A stretch of DNA of 64,000 nucleotides from positions 372,001 to 436,000 of the forward strand of contig JABUFB010000008.1 in the NCBI GenBank assembly GCA_013314775.1. The letters run 5' to 3'. Below the pieces are notes generated by a model. The model was not told the DNA's origin. It saw only the letters and a program-made list of their open reading frames with translations, and ran no database searches. The position numbers and the translations under genes are program-made. This DNA comes from Armatimonadota bacterium (lineage in GTDB: Bacteria > Armatimonadota > Zipacnadia > Zipacnadales > JABUFB01). Shown here in pieces: positions 1-8,598 of the stretch. Position 1 is the stretch's first letter. Every line of letters starts with the position of its first letter.

Positions 1-1144
1 CACATGCATCGCCCAGTTCGGGGGCCTGCGCTGAGACCAGCCGGTACCCCAGCCCCACCAGATAGTCCCCCACATTGATGGCCAATGCAGTGCCGTGTCG
101 CCGGTGAAGGGCCGGCTCTCCATATCGGTAATCGTCCCGGTCCTCAATGTCATCATGCGCCAGCGAAGCTTTGTGAAGGGCCTCAATCGCCACTGCGATC
201 TTGCCCACGGCGGCTGGGATCAGACTTTGGAGGTCAGTGTTCACATCGAGCGCTCGGTCACCGTGACGGGCAACAGCGTAGGCAGCCAATGTGACGAAAG
301 GTCGCATGCGCTTCCCGCCAAGAATCAGCCAGTCAAAGGCAATCTCCCGGGTGCGCGCAAGCGGATGGCCGGGACGCGCGCTGGACGCGCCCAGATCCGG
401 CAGACCTGCGAACAGCGCGGCAAGAGCATCATGGGCGAAAAGTTCGGCAGTGTGTCGCAGGAGAGGCAGGTAACAGTGTTTCACACCCTCGCCGGCCGGC
501 GCAGTGGCATTCATCAGCGCACGTACCAGATCAGGTTCGGCTTCGGTGTCGCGACACCCATCGCGAAGGAGTGGGACCGCCTGGTGTGGGATGCCCAGTT
601 CGGCGATGCCCTCGAAGGACTTCTCCAGCGAGTCCAGACAGGCAACCCCGAGGATCGCGTCCGCCTCGCCCTCGAGCACTTTTAAGATCACCGAAGACGT
701 GCCCTCGGCAACCACAACCTGATAGCCGAGGGATTCGGCTTCAGACTTCAGGCCGCCGATCTCGCAGCAACCACAACCGGTGCAGTGCAGGCCAACGGAA
801 TCGATCTCGGCAGCGCACTTGGCCGGATCATTGAGGCACTTGGGCAGGAGCAGCAATCGCCGGCGGAAGGGCACAGCGCGGTAAGCGTCGTGCCAGAACG
901 CATTGTCCACGCAAACCATTGCGAAGCCCTGGAAACCCGAAGGCAGCCCCAGGTCCGCGAGGGCAGCATCAGCGGCCTGCTCCAGTTCCTTGCGCCCAGG
1001 CGGGCGGTCGCGGACCAGGAGGGCCGCTTCTCGCGCCGCCCTCGTCCTGACCTCAAAGCGCAGCCGGGGGTCTGCGGGGACTAGCCTGATGCTGTCCGCG
1101 GTTCCCGCCTGATGCGATGCCTGTGTTCCTGTGTTCAAGCTCAT
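1..1144 (-). CDS. DUF116 / polyprenyl synthase fusion protein (3' end cut by window edge)
   Basis: I translated this frame by hand from the ATG at 1142-1144; a GAGG lies 9 bases upstream of it. The frame stays open to base 1, so the C-terminus lies outside the window. Residues about 30-240 match DUF116: a cysteine-rich HCTGCGCCEIGG segment near residue 120, followed by GVACLDSLEK and PLLRDGC. From about residue 255 it becomes an all-alpha polyprenyl synthase, with GGKRMRP near residue 275 and the first aspartate-rich motif as DDIED near residue 330, followed by a GDYL segment. The family condenses isopentenyl diphosphate with allylic diphosphates; DUF116 has no established function. It is the last visible gene of a leftward operon with a terpenoid cyclase, which suggests that it supplies the prenyl chain. 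The second DDxxD and the chain-length region cannot be seen. Confidence 0.85.
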   Translation of the reverse strand, partial: MSLNTGTQASHQAGTADSIRLVPADPRLRFEVRTRAAREAALLVRDRPPGRKELEQAADAALADLGLPSGFQGFAMVCVDNAFWHDAYRAVPFRRRLLLLPKCLNDPAKCAAEIDSVGLHCTGCGCCEIGGLKSEAESLGYQVVVAEGTSSVILKVLEGEADAILGVACLDSLEKSFEGIAELGIPHQAVPLLRDGCRDTEAEPDLVRALMNATAPAGEGVKHCYLPLLRHTAELFAHDALAALFAGLPDLGASSARPGHPLARTREIAFDWLILGGKRMRPFVTLAAYAVARHGDRALDVNTDLQSLIPAAVGKIAVAIEALHKASLAHDDIEDRDDYRYGEPALHRRHGTALAINVGDYLVGLGYRLVSAQAPELGDAC

Positions 1145-1196
1145 CCGCGGCGTCCTCAAGCGAGTAGTGCGCTCTCAAGTGGGCCTTGTCCGACGG

Positions 1197-2591
1197 CTAC
1201 CCCTCGCCAACCGGGGCAAGGCAATACAGGTTGTTCAGCCCGCGGATATAACACTTGTCGCCGATGAACACCGGGCAACAGCGGAATGGCTCAAGCTCGT
1301 TCATGGCGACTTGTTCGAAAGTCCGTCCTGGCTTGATGACCGCGGTCTTCCCATTATCGGAACTCACGTACAGATAGTCGCCGGCCATGGTCACACTGGG
1401 GTAGATCGTCCCCTTACCGAACTCCAGATTTCGCTCATAGACGACCTCCCCCGTCGCGGCATCGATGGCGCTGAAGACGCTGACCTGGTTGATCGCATAG
1501 ACCAGTCCGTCATGGATCACGGGCGACGCGTAGTAGCGCTCCTTCTTCGGCTGTGTCTGCCAGAGCTGCTCGGCAGTCAGAGCCTCGCCGTCTTCAGTGA
1601 GCGACAGGCGGAACGCCTTTCCACCGTTTTGGATGAAGTAGACCACGTCGCCCTCGACCACCGGGCTGTTGTACTCCAGCCGGAACAGCTTCTGGGCCAT
1701 CACCTTGCCATCGCTGACGCGGATCACCGTGCCGGAACCGTCGATGGCTACGATCGTGTCACCCAGCGGCATAAGAGCCGGCGTGCCCCAGTTCCACTCA
1801 CTTGCCGGGCTGTAGCGTGTCTCACCCGTAAGTTTGTCCAGCCCGAAGAGGTGGTGGATGTGGATCAGCACAATGTCGTCCACCACAACGGGTGATGAGC
1901 ACGACCCCCACGTGATGTTCGGCTTTTCCACCATGCGCCGCCAGATCAGGTTACCGTCCAGGTCATAGCAGGCCACAATACCGGTGGCGAAAGACACCCA
2001 GACATGCTCCCCGTCAGTGGCGGGGGTTGCACTTGAATATCCGTTTACAGGGTGGACATCGGGCATGCTGTACCAAAGCTTGTCATATTCCGCCAGAAGG
2101 CCGTCAATCTCCTTCTGCCGGGCCTGGGCCTCCTCAAGCTGTTTCTTCAGGTCAGCGTTGTCGGGGTCGTCCTGCACCGCGGTCTTGAGCTTGCGGACCT
2201 TGCCCCACAGGCCACCGCGCTCTCGGCGCAGATCACGGGCTTCCTGGTTCTTCGCAGCCATCTGGGCAGCTTCTTCAGGTGTGGCCATGTCCTCGAATCT
2301 GGTGTCGGCCTCCCAGATCACCTCGCCGTTGTTGGCATCGACGCAGATCAGCTTCATCGGCTCGGCGGTGACGAACAGCTTGTCACCTACCAGAACGGGC
2401 GTAGCGTTGGAGGCTGAGGGCATCGGGGTCTTCCACAGGACGTTGGTCGTCGGGCCCCAGACTGTCAGCGGCGCAGCGGACGGGTACTTCCCGGTACCAT
2501 CGGTGCGCCACCCGACAAACTGGGCTGTTGCGGTCCCTGAAACAAGTACACAAACGGCGAGCATCAGCGCGGTCGGGATCCATCGGAACAT
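1197..2591 (-). CDS. Secreted PQQ-type beta-propeller protein with coiled-coil insert
   Basis: 464 residues with a clear signal peptide (hydrophobic 8-19, cleavage after ATA near 23) and AAAGGA 9 bases upstream of the ATG. The body is made of propeller repeats of the PQQ-like type, such as LICVDANNGEVIWEAD, IVACYDLDGNLIWRR and VFSAIDAATGEVVYERN. An acidic/basic heptad-like stretch at about 104-172 looks like a coiled coil inserted between blades, which is odd for the fold. I see no haem-binding CxxCH and no quinoprotein dehydrogenase catalytic signature, so it is probably a scaffold or binding protein rather than an alcohol dehydrogenase. It lies 26 bases after the cyclase gene and 52 bases before the DUF116-prenyl synthase gene. 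Its periplasmic location inside a terpenoid operon, and the propellers in the divergent operon, suggest a shared role. Ligand unknown. Confidence 0.85.
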   Translation of the reverse strand: MFRWIPTALMLAVCVLVSGTATAQFVGWRTDGTGKYPSAAPLTVWGPTTNVLWKTPMPSASNATPVLVGDKLFVTAEPMKLICVDANNGEVIWEADTRFEDMATPEEAAQMAAKNQEARDLRRERGGLWGKVRKLKTAVQDDPDNADLKKQLEEAQARQKEIDGLLAEYDKLWYSMPDVHPVNGYSSATPATDGEHVWVSFATGIVACYDLDGNLIWRRMVEKPNITWGSCSSPVVVDDIVLIHIHHLFGLDKLTGETRYSPASEWNWGTPALMPLGDTIVAIDGSGTVIRVSDGKVMAQKLFRLEYNSPVVEGDVVYFIQNGGKAFRLSLTEDGEALTAEQLWQTQPKKERYYASPVIHDGLVYAINQVSVFSAIDAATGEVVYERNLEFGKGTIYPSVTMAGDYLYVSSDNGKTAVIKPGRTFEQVAMNELEPFRCCPVFIGDKCYIRGLNNLYCLAPVGEG

Positions 2592-2617
2592 GTTCCGTGT
2601 CCTTTCTTCCTTCTTAG

Positions 2618-4336
2618 TTAACCCTGTTGCTCTCGAGCAATGTCCAGTTTTGACCGGATCCGCCCCAGAGCTTCAACTGTCCAGACGACAGGGTAGAGCT
2701 TCTCGGAGTACCATAGACGTGAAAAGTAGAGACCCACTGGCGAAGGCCGCGTCCATGAATCGTCTTCGATGCGGCTCAACAGGTAAGAGACGCCCGCGGC
2801 CAGTGCAAGTTCTGATTCTTCGGGCTGGAGGGCAAGGGCGTTGACGGCGAGCGCGGTCTCCTCGATCGAAGATGCCACTCCCGGCGCCCCTCCCCATCCC
2901 CCGTCGGGATTCTGCGAGTTGCGCAGGAATGTCCTGGCTTCCGCTGCAAGCGGGCCTTCGGGCAAGGCCGGGAGGACCCGCGCCGTTCCCACCACCGGGT
3001 TGCGCATGCCGGGTGCGGCCTGGTTGCCGAACCATAGTGGGTCCCAGGAGCCGTCCGAATTGCGCGACGCAGCGAGATAGGCCAGTCCGCGCTCCATTGC
3101 CCGCTCGGCTCGACCACTCCTCGGAATTCCCCGGGATTTCAGCGCTCTCATGGTGTGCGCAGTGATGTCCGGGCAGCTCTGGTCGAAGGGAAGCCTGCCC
3201 CACCCGCGACAGAAAGTGGGCCAGCCGCCGTCAGCATTCTGAAGCTCAAGGAGCCAGCGGACCGCACTCTCTCGCGCATCCGGTTCCAGACGGTCCGCCA
3301 GCGCCAGCAGTGCGCCCGAGGTATCGTCGGCGTCCGGCACTCCTCCGGACAGATCGGTCCAGGCCCAACCGCCGGGTGCCGCCCCGGTATACGGATGCAC
3401 AGCACGCCATTGCTGCCCGGCCACCCAGTCGCGTGCACTGGACACGTCGGCTTCCGGCGCCGCAACTTCAAGGGCATTGAGCGCGAGTGTCGTGACCCAC
3501 GTGCTCAGGTTGGTGTCAATCGGCCAGCTTCCATCGACTCTGGCCGAGGCGCGCAGGAACCAAAGGCAACGCTGAAGGACGGGGTCTCCCGCGCCGAAAG
3601 CATCCGCGAGGCTCATCGCGACAAACGCTGTCAGCGGTGTAGCCTCCAGGAACCCACCGCTCTGGGGCTGCAGTGTCGCAAGCTTGCTCCGCAGAGCGGG
3701 GGTCAGCGCCCGTCGCAATGATGACCACGCTGCCCCGGCCTGGTGGTGCCGACTGATGACAAGTCCCACCGCAATCAGAGCCGGCAGGGCGTAGCTTACG
3801 ACTTGTAGTCTGACGCCCTTGTAGAAAGCTCTTGGCAAAGCCGCGAGTTCGAAGGGCAAGCCCGGAACATCCTCCCACGCCACAAGACCCGCCAGCGCGC
3901 AGTTCATGAGGATCGGCACTGCAAAGGTCCTGTCCGCGCCGTAGATATCCCTCACTGCCTGGGCGATGGTCTTCCCAGGCGCGCAGCGCTCGACAAACTG
4001 CATGGCGCGAGCGGGCACTGAGGGTGGGACAGCCTGATCTCTGGCAAGGCGCAACGCGGATAGCACCAGCAGCGTAGTCGAGAGGTTCCCCGGGCTGTCG
4101 GGGGTGTCGCCCCAACTCCCGTCAGGTAGTTGCTGGATGTCAAGCCAGTCGACTCCGCGGCGGATCAGGGCCGCATCCTCGGACTCTCCGGCCACAGCGA
4201 GTGCACTGACAGCGGTTGCGGTTGCCAACGCCGACGACGACAAGCGGCCTTCCCACCAGCCACCCGCGACCCGCTCAGCGAGCAAGCGGTCGCAGGCAAT
4301 GCGCAGCCCTCGTTCCAGCCTTCCCCGATCAACCAC
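2618..4336 (-). CDS. Squalene-hopene-cyclase-like terpenoid cyclase
   Basis: 572 residues of alpha/alpha-barrel repeats typical of class II terpene cyclases. QW-type repeats are visible as DGSWG near 72, DGSW near 268, QNADGGW at 366-372, SDGSW near 427 and QNPDGGW at 475-481. The proton-donating DxDD motif is present as DADDT at 335-339, so it is likely to be catalytic rather than a degenerate relative. It is shorter than usual squalene-hopene cyclases (about 630 residues), so the substrate could be squalene or another polyprenyl compound. The GTG start overlaps the end of the radical SAM gene by 8 bases, which means translational coupling. With a prenyl synthase downstream and two Fe-S enzymes upstream, it probably performs the cyclisation step of a dedicated terpenoid pathway. 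The product is not predictable from sequence. Confidence 0.85.
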   Translation of the reverse strand: MVDRGRLERGLRIACDRLLAERVAGGWWEGRLSSSALATATAVSALAVAGESEDAALIRRGVDWLDIQQLPDGSWGDTPDSPGNLSTTLLVLSALRLARDQAVPPSVPARAMQFVERCAPGKTIAQAVRDIYGADRTFAVPILMNCALAGLVAWEDVPGLPFELAALPRAFYKGVRLQVVSYALPALIAVGLVISRHHQAGAAWSSLRRALTPALRSKLATLQPQSGGFLEATPLTAFVAMSLADAFGAGDPVLQRCLWFLRASARVDGSWPIDTNLSTWVTTLALNALEVAAPEADVSSARDWVAGQQWRAVHPYTGAAPGGWAWTDLSGGVPDADDTSGALLALADRLEPDARESAVRWLLELQNADGGWPTFCRGWGRLPFDQSCPDITAHTMRALKSRGIPRSGRAERAMERGLAYLAASRNSDGSWDPLWFGNQAAPGMRNPVVGTARVLPALPEGPLAAEARTFLRNSQNPDGGWGGAPGVASSIEETALAVNALALQPEESELALAAGVSYLLSRIEDDSWTRPSPVGLYFSRLWYSEKLYPVVWTVEALGRIRSKLDIAREQQG

Positions 4337-5846
4337 GGGCCGACCTCCGCTCCAGCCGCGTCAACAGGTGGCGCCAGAGCGCGACCTGTCCACGCCCCAT
4401 CAGCTGAAGTGCCGCACGGCGCCACCACGTGACACCTGCACCCAACTGGTTATCCGCATACAAGACCGGTACCCGCCTGAAGTTGAGCTCGTATGATTCT
4501 CGCACCAGCCGCCAGTGAAGTGGAGTCAGGTCATCCCTGGTGATGGGATCAGCGCCGTCCACCGGAGCGTAGAGCACCGGAAAAACGGTGACATCGAGCG
4601 CTGATATGGACTTCACCCACTCGCGAGTGGCCGCGATATCCTCCTGTGTCTCGCCGGGAATACCCAACAGGAGGCTCACCATGGGCGAGAACCCTGCGCT
4701 GCACAGTCGTGCGAGTTGTTCGGCGCACTGCATCGGCCAGTCCTCGTCGGAAATGTCCACCATTTTGCCGCCCCCGCCGGCCTTTCGCAGCAGCGCTCCG
4801 CTGGCACTCTCCACCCCCACATTCACCCACGGATGTCGGGCGCCGGTATCTCCGCACATGAGTCCATGGACCGCGCGAAGCTGATCATCGCTGAAATGCC
4901 GGATGCTCGCAATGTTGGCGTGGTCAGCCTGGATGAGCCGCATACCCGGGATTGCACGCAGGTCAGACAGCAAACGCAGGAGCGCGTCCGGCTCTGGGTG
5001 GACCCCGGTGCCTCCGTAGCGGAAGATATCCTCGCTCAGCACCCCAATGCTGGTGACCCCGCCCTCCACATTGGTTCGGGCGTCGGCAAGAATCGTCTCT
5101 GGGGGCAGGTGTTGCATGGGGATGCGGCCGATGGTACAGAATCCGCAGCCAAGGCCGCAGCCGCGGCTAATCTCGATGACGCCCATGGTTGACGGGGCGG
5201 CAATCCGGGGAATGTCCTGGGCGGCAGGGCCCTCGGCGCTTATCAAGCGCGGTACATCCTGCCCCGAAACCAGTGCCCTGAACAGGGACGGCGTGGCAGT
5301 CTCGGCATATCCGACGACCACATGATCCACGCCGTGTTGCGCCGCAGTGTCCGGGCTGGACACATATTGCCAGGCACCCGGGCCACCCATCACGATTCTG
5401 GCAGTCGGGCAACGGCTCGCAACAAGATATCGAATCTTGTGCAGGAGGTTTTGGAACAGAATCTGCGGGTAGATGCAGCCACCGGCGATACCGGCCATGG
5501 TGGTGCTGCTCATGCCGATACCGGTGGGTTCGCCGGACGCAATCCCCACGACCCGGGTGTCGGGGCCAATCGCGGTGCCGATGTGGGCATCATCCACGAC
5601 CGCGATGTCCTCAGGGTGAAAGCCGTCCGCGACCAGAGCCGCCTGAATCCTGCGCAGTCCGAGAGGGGCAACCTTCGCAGAGCCGCCGGGATGTGGGCAA
5701 CGCGGTGCAAGCAGGTGGCTGACCACCGGCCAGGGAGTGGTGGTGGTCTGACTGCTGGCCATCATGCCGTCCAGGAGAACCCCGTAGTCGGCCATGAGGG
5801 TGCGGTCGGCGGTCAGGACGATGAGGGCTCCCCGGTGCCAGGCCAC
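4329..5846 (-). CDS. Radical SAM enzyme
   Basis: 505 residues. The [4Fe-4S]-SAM motif is C230-x3-C234-x2-C237 (GCGLGCGFC). The N-terminal about 200 residues resemble the Rossmann-like domain that precedes many radical SAM cores (GVDHVVVGYAE), but I see no DxHxxG cobalamin motif, so B12 binding is not supported. The GTG start abuts the TGA of the ferredoxin gene, and the stop overlaps the cyclase start, so all three are co-translated. The hydrophobic, arginine-rich C-terminus could contact the membrane. In an operon with a prenyl synthase and a cyclase, a role in modifying a terpenoid or its precursor (methylation, oxidation or ring chemistry) is the simplest inference. The reaction is unknown. 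The family assignment is firm and the function is not. Confidence 0.85.
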   Translation of the reverse strand: MAWHRGALIVLTADRTLMADYGVLLDGMMASSQTTTTPWPVVSHLLAPRCPHPGGSAKVAPLGLRRIQAALVADGFHPEDIAVVDDAHIGTAIGPDTRVVGIASGEPTGIGMSSTTMAGIAGGCIYPQILFQNLLHKIRYLVASRCPTARIVMGGPGAWQYVSSPDTAAQHGVDHVVVGYAETATPSLFRALVSGQDVPRLISAEGPAAQDIPRIAAPSTMGVIEISRGCGLGCGFCTIGRIPMQHLPPETILADARTNVEGGVTSIGVLSEDIFRYGGTGVHPEPDALLRLLSDLRAIPGMRLIQADHANIASIRHFSDDQLRAVHGLMCGDTGARHPWVNVGVESASGALLRKAGGGGKMVDISDEDWPMQCAEQLARLCSAGFSPMVSLLLGIPGETQEDIAATREWVKSISALDVTVFPVLYAPVDGADPITRDDLTPLHWRLVRESYELNFRRVPVLYADNQLGAGVTWWRRAALQLMGRGQVALWRHLLTRLERRSARG

Positions 5847-6695
5847 TCAGACGCTCCCGTCCTGGAGTTTCTCCAGATCATCTATCAGCGAATCGATCTC
5901 AGACATCACAGGGCCGGCCTCGAGAATCGGCGACAGCGGAATGGCTGCTCTGCGCCCACACTCGGAACATGGCTCGCCGCGGTTGCCCGCTCTCGGCCTG
6001 CCCGACTGGCCGCAGACCGGGCAGGCGATCCCGGTGCGCAGGTAGTACATTCTCCGGGCGGATGCGTCGAGTTCCACAAACTGGCCGGGTGCGCCGCAGA
6101 TTGCCGGATCATCCAAGTACTCCGGGAAGATAATGGCCCCCTGTGGACAGATCCTTGCGCACGCCGGACACCCGTCCTTGCAGGCGTCGGGATTTGCCAC
6201 GGCGACCTCCCCCGTCTCTTTTCTGCTCCAGACACCGAAAAGACAGAACTGGACGCAGTGGCCACAGTGAGTGCAGCGTGAAGCATCCTTCACCGGATAC
6301 CAGCGTGACGGCGGGTCATGCCAGCGCGTTACAACTACTGGCGGGGTCTCCGGGGCCTGATCACCTGTGATGCCCGCCGCTGCGAGCAGATCCTCCGCTG
6401 ACCCAAAATCATCCAGCCGGTACGCGCTTACTTCCGCGACGTCCGGCAAGTGCGCCCGCAGAACCCACTCCGCGGCCCGGCGATGTAGGCGCGTGATGAG
6501 GTTGATGGGGCCGGCTACGGTACGCAAGTCTTCCCAAATCGGCGAGCCGTGGGCGATGTGGTACAGGTCCGGCAGCATCAGAATCGTGCCCGAGCGGGCT
6601 GCAAACCCCGCTGCCAGCTTGTCGAGAGTCTGCTGGGTCTCGACATCGGCAGGTGAGATGGCGATGATCGTTGTCACGTTCGACGCTTCGGCCAT
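5847..6695 (-). CDS. 4Fe-4S dicluster ferredoxin protein with C-terminal zinc ribbon
   Basis: 282 residues from the ATG at 6693-6695. An ATG at 6746 is in frame, but it sits inside the -10 of the promoter at 6745-6774 and would not be in the mRNA, so I prefer the later start. The N-terminal 130 residues are flavodoxin/ATPase-like in texture but lack a recognisable motif. Two [4Fe-4S] motifs follow: CTHCGHCVQFC and CKDGCPACARIC with PQGAIIFP. A zinc-ribbon-like pair (CPVCG, CSECG) and an acidic tail end the protein. As first gene of the leftward operon, directly abutting the radical SAM gene, it is a likely electron donor to that enzyme. Ferredoxin assignment is confident; partner assignment is inference. 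Confidence 0.8.
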   Translation of the reverse strand: MAEASNVTTIIAISPADVETQQTLDKLAAGFAARSGTILMLPDLYHIAHGSPIWEDLRTVAGPINLITRLHRRAAEWVLRAHLPDVAEVSAYRLDDFGSAEDLLAAAGITGDQAPETPPVVVTRWHDPPSRWYPVKDASRCTHCGHCVQFCLFGVWSRKETGEVAVANPDACKDGCPACARICPQGAIIFPEYLDDPAICGAPGQFVELDASARRMYYLRTGIACPVCGQSGRPRAGNRGEPCSECGRRAAIPLSPILEAGPVMSEIDSLIDDLEKLQDGSV

Positions 6696-6744
6696 TGGCT
6701 GTCCATCGTTACCGACTTCGGGTGAGCTTGACTTACTGGTGAAC

Positions 6745-6774
6745 ATTATATAACTTGTGAATATTGAACGTCAA
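6745..6774 (-). promoter_or_regulatory. Sigma70-type promoter of the leftward terpenoid/radical SAM operon
   Basis: Read leftward: TTGACG (6774-6769), an 18-base spacer, then a perfect TATAAT (6750-6745). Transcription would begin near 6738, just upstream of the preferred ferredoxin start at 6695. The surrounding bases are markedly A+T-rich for this genome. Confidence 0.65.
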
Positions 6775-6890
6775 TGCCACCCCAGAGCAACTTCCCCCAA
6801 CGCTCCGGCGTTTAGGGTATAGTAAGGCGACAGTATACCACACTTTGCGCAGACCATGCCGCACGATGGCATGGCGCATGAGTTGACTGA
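6775..6890 (+). promoter_or_regulatory. Divergent intergenic region, rightward promoter candidate
   Basis: This region separates the two operons. The best rightward match is TTTAGG (6811-6816), 17 bases, TATACC (6834-6839). A second -10-like TATAGT lies at 6818-6823. Both are weak. No strong ribosome-binding site precedes the ATG at 6891. The promoters of the two operons are within about 100 bases of each other, so one regulator could control both. Confidence 0.3.
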
Positions 6891-8597
6891 ATGACCCAGC
6901 CGCCTGAACAGATTGTGCGAAGACCCCCAAGCTCTGTGGAAGACGAGGCCCTCCAGCCCCCTTCCACCGAGCCTCTGGTCGTACAGCCTCCAACAGAGCG
7001 CCCACTGCCCCGCTGGAAAGTGCTGGCCGTCCGCTCTACCCCCTTCCTCTTCGCACTGGCCGGGATCCTTTGCGTGGTGCTGTGGTTCCGAGTGAACCCG
7101 CCGCTGGAGGAGACCGACCCCACGCAGACTGAGCGGAGCAGTTCCGAGGCGAACGGCACGGGCAGCAGCACTGTGTCCGACGGGCTCAACCCACCCGGCT
7201 GCGGGGTCGGCGCAGAGAAGGCGGTCGAACAGGCTCAGGATGATCAAGATGCGAGCGCTCCTGCCTCCAGTACCCCTGCTGTCCCGGGCGCACCCATGTC
7301 GCCACCCGTCTTCGGGGGCGGGGCGTCGGGTGCCGCACCGTCTTTCCCTGCGCAACCATCGGCACCTGCGCCGGGCAGAACATCGCCTGTGACCCCGGTC
7401 TCCGTGCCCTCGCTTCCCGGCTCGTGGGCACGGTACCGAGGCGCGGACTTCAGTAACATTGCCCGGAACGTCTCCGGCCTTGCTCGCTCATGGGGCCCCG
7501 GGGGGCCGCAAAAGCTCTGGAGTGTGGAACTCGGCGAGGGCCATGCAGGCCCCGCGGTAGCGAACGGGAAAGTGTATGTGCTGGACTACGACACCCGGGC
7601 CAGGGCCGATGCACTTCGATGCTTTTCGCTGGCCGACGGGAAGCTGCTGTGGACCCAGTCCTATCCTGTGGAAGTGAAGCGCAATCACGGGATGTCCCGT
7701 ACAGTTCCGGCCGTGAGCGGGAAGTATGTGCTCACACTGGGCCCCAAGTGTCACGTGATGTGCACCGACGCGGACACCGGCAAGCCCTACTGGAAGATGG
7801 ATCTGGTGGCGAAGTATGGGACGAAAGTGCCCCAATGGTATGCAGGACAATGCCCCCTGATCGACGGCAATAAGGCAATCATCGCGCCGGGTGGCAAAGC
7901 GCTCATGATTGCGGCCGATATCGGCTCCGGCAAGGTGCTGTGGTCCACGCCCAACCCGAAGGGCTGGGACATGACCCATTCGTCTATTATACCTATGACT
8001 TATGCAGGCAAGAAGATGTACCTGTACTGCGCCAGCGGCGGGGTCGTGGGTGTATCCGCGTCCGACGGTTCTGTCCTGTTTGAGAGCAGCGACTGGACCG
8101 TGAGTACTGCGAACATCCCGGTGCCATTGCCTATCGGCGATGGCCGCATATTCTTGTGCGGCGGGTACAACGCAGGGGCGATGATGATCCGCCTCAAGGG
8201 CTCGGGGCCATTCACCGTGGAGAAACTGTGGCAGGTGAACGCCAGAACCTTCGGCTCGGACCAACAGAGCCCGATCCTGTACAATGGATACATCTACGGG
8301 GTCATTCCCGGTGGCGAACTCGCCTGCCTGTCGCTGGAGGGCAAGCAGCTTTGGAGGAGCGGCAGCACCCACCGCTTCGGCCTCGGGCCGTACATGATGG
8401 CCGGGGACCTCATGTATCTTCTAAGCGACAAAGGCGACCTGTCCCTGGTTCAGCCCAATCCGTCGGGTTACAAGGAACTGGCGAAAGCAAAGATCCTGAC
8501 CCACGGGGAGGCCTGGGCGCCGCTGGCTCTCGCCGGGACCCGCTTGCTGGCGCGGGACGTGACCACCATGGTCTGTCTCGACGTGGGTGCCCGCTGA
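6891..8597 (+). CDS. Membrane-anchored PQQ-type beta-propeller protein
   Basis: 568 residues. There is a proline-rich cytoplasmic head (1-45), a single membrane helix at about 50-66, then a Ser/Pro/Ala-rich linker to about 175 that probably spans the cell wall or periplasm. The propeller domain follows to the end, with blades such as DALRCFSLADGKLLWTQS, HVMCTDADTGKPYWKMD and GGVVGVSASDGSVLFESS. It opens the rightward operon; the next gene starts 1 base after its stop. No catalytic or haem motif is visible. The predicted topology places the propeller outside the membrane, as for the collagen-stalk propeller later in the same operon. Likely a binding or structural component of an extracytoplasmic complex; ligand unknown. 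Confidence 0.85.
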   Translation: MTQPPEQIVRRPPSSVEDEALQPPSTEPLVVQPPTERPLPRWKVLAVRSTPFLFALAGILCVVLWFRVNPPLEETDPTQTERSSSEANGTGSSTVSDGLNPPGCGVGAEKAVEQAQDDQDASAPASSTPAVPGAPMSPPVFGGGASGAAPSFPAQPSAPAPGRTSPVTPVSVPSLPGSWARYRGADFSNIARNVSGLARSWGPGGPQKLWSVELGEGHAGPAVANGKVYVLDYDTRARADALRCFSLADGKLLWTQSYPVEVKRNHGMSRTVPAVSGKYVLTLGPKCHVMCTDADTGKPYWKMDLVAKYGTKVPQWYAGQCPLIDGNKAIIAPGGKALMIAADIGSGKVLWSTPNPKGWDMTHSSIIPMTYAGKKMYLYCASGGVVGVSASDGSVLFESSDWTVSTANIPVPLPIGDGRIFLCGGYNAGAMMIRLKGSGPFTVEKLWQVNARTFGSDQQSPILYNGYIYGVIPGGELACLSLEGKQLWRSGSTHRFGLGPYMMAGDLMYLLSDKGDLSLVQPNPSGYKELAKAKILTHGEAWAPLALAGTRLLARDVTTMVCLDVGAR

Positions 8598-8598
8598 C

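Noticed and set aside
4329-5846. Cobalamin-dependent radical SAM methylase
   Set aside because: The N-terminal domain lacks the DxHxxG motif, so B12 binding is not supported from sequence.
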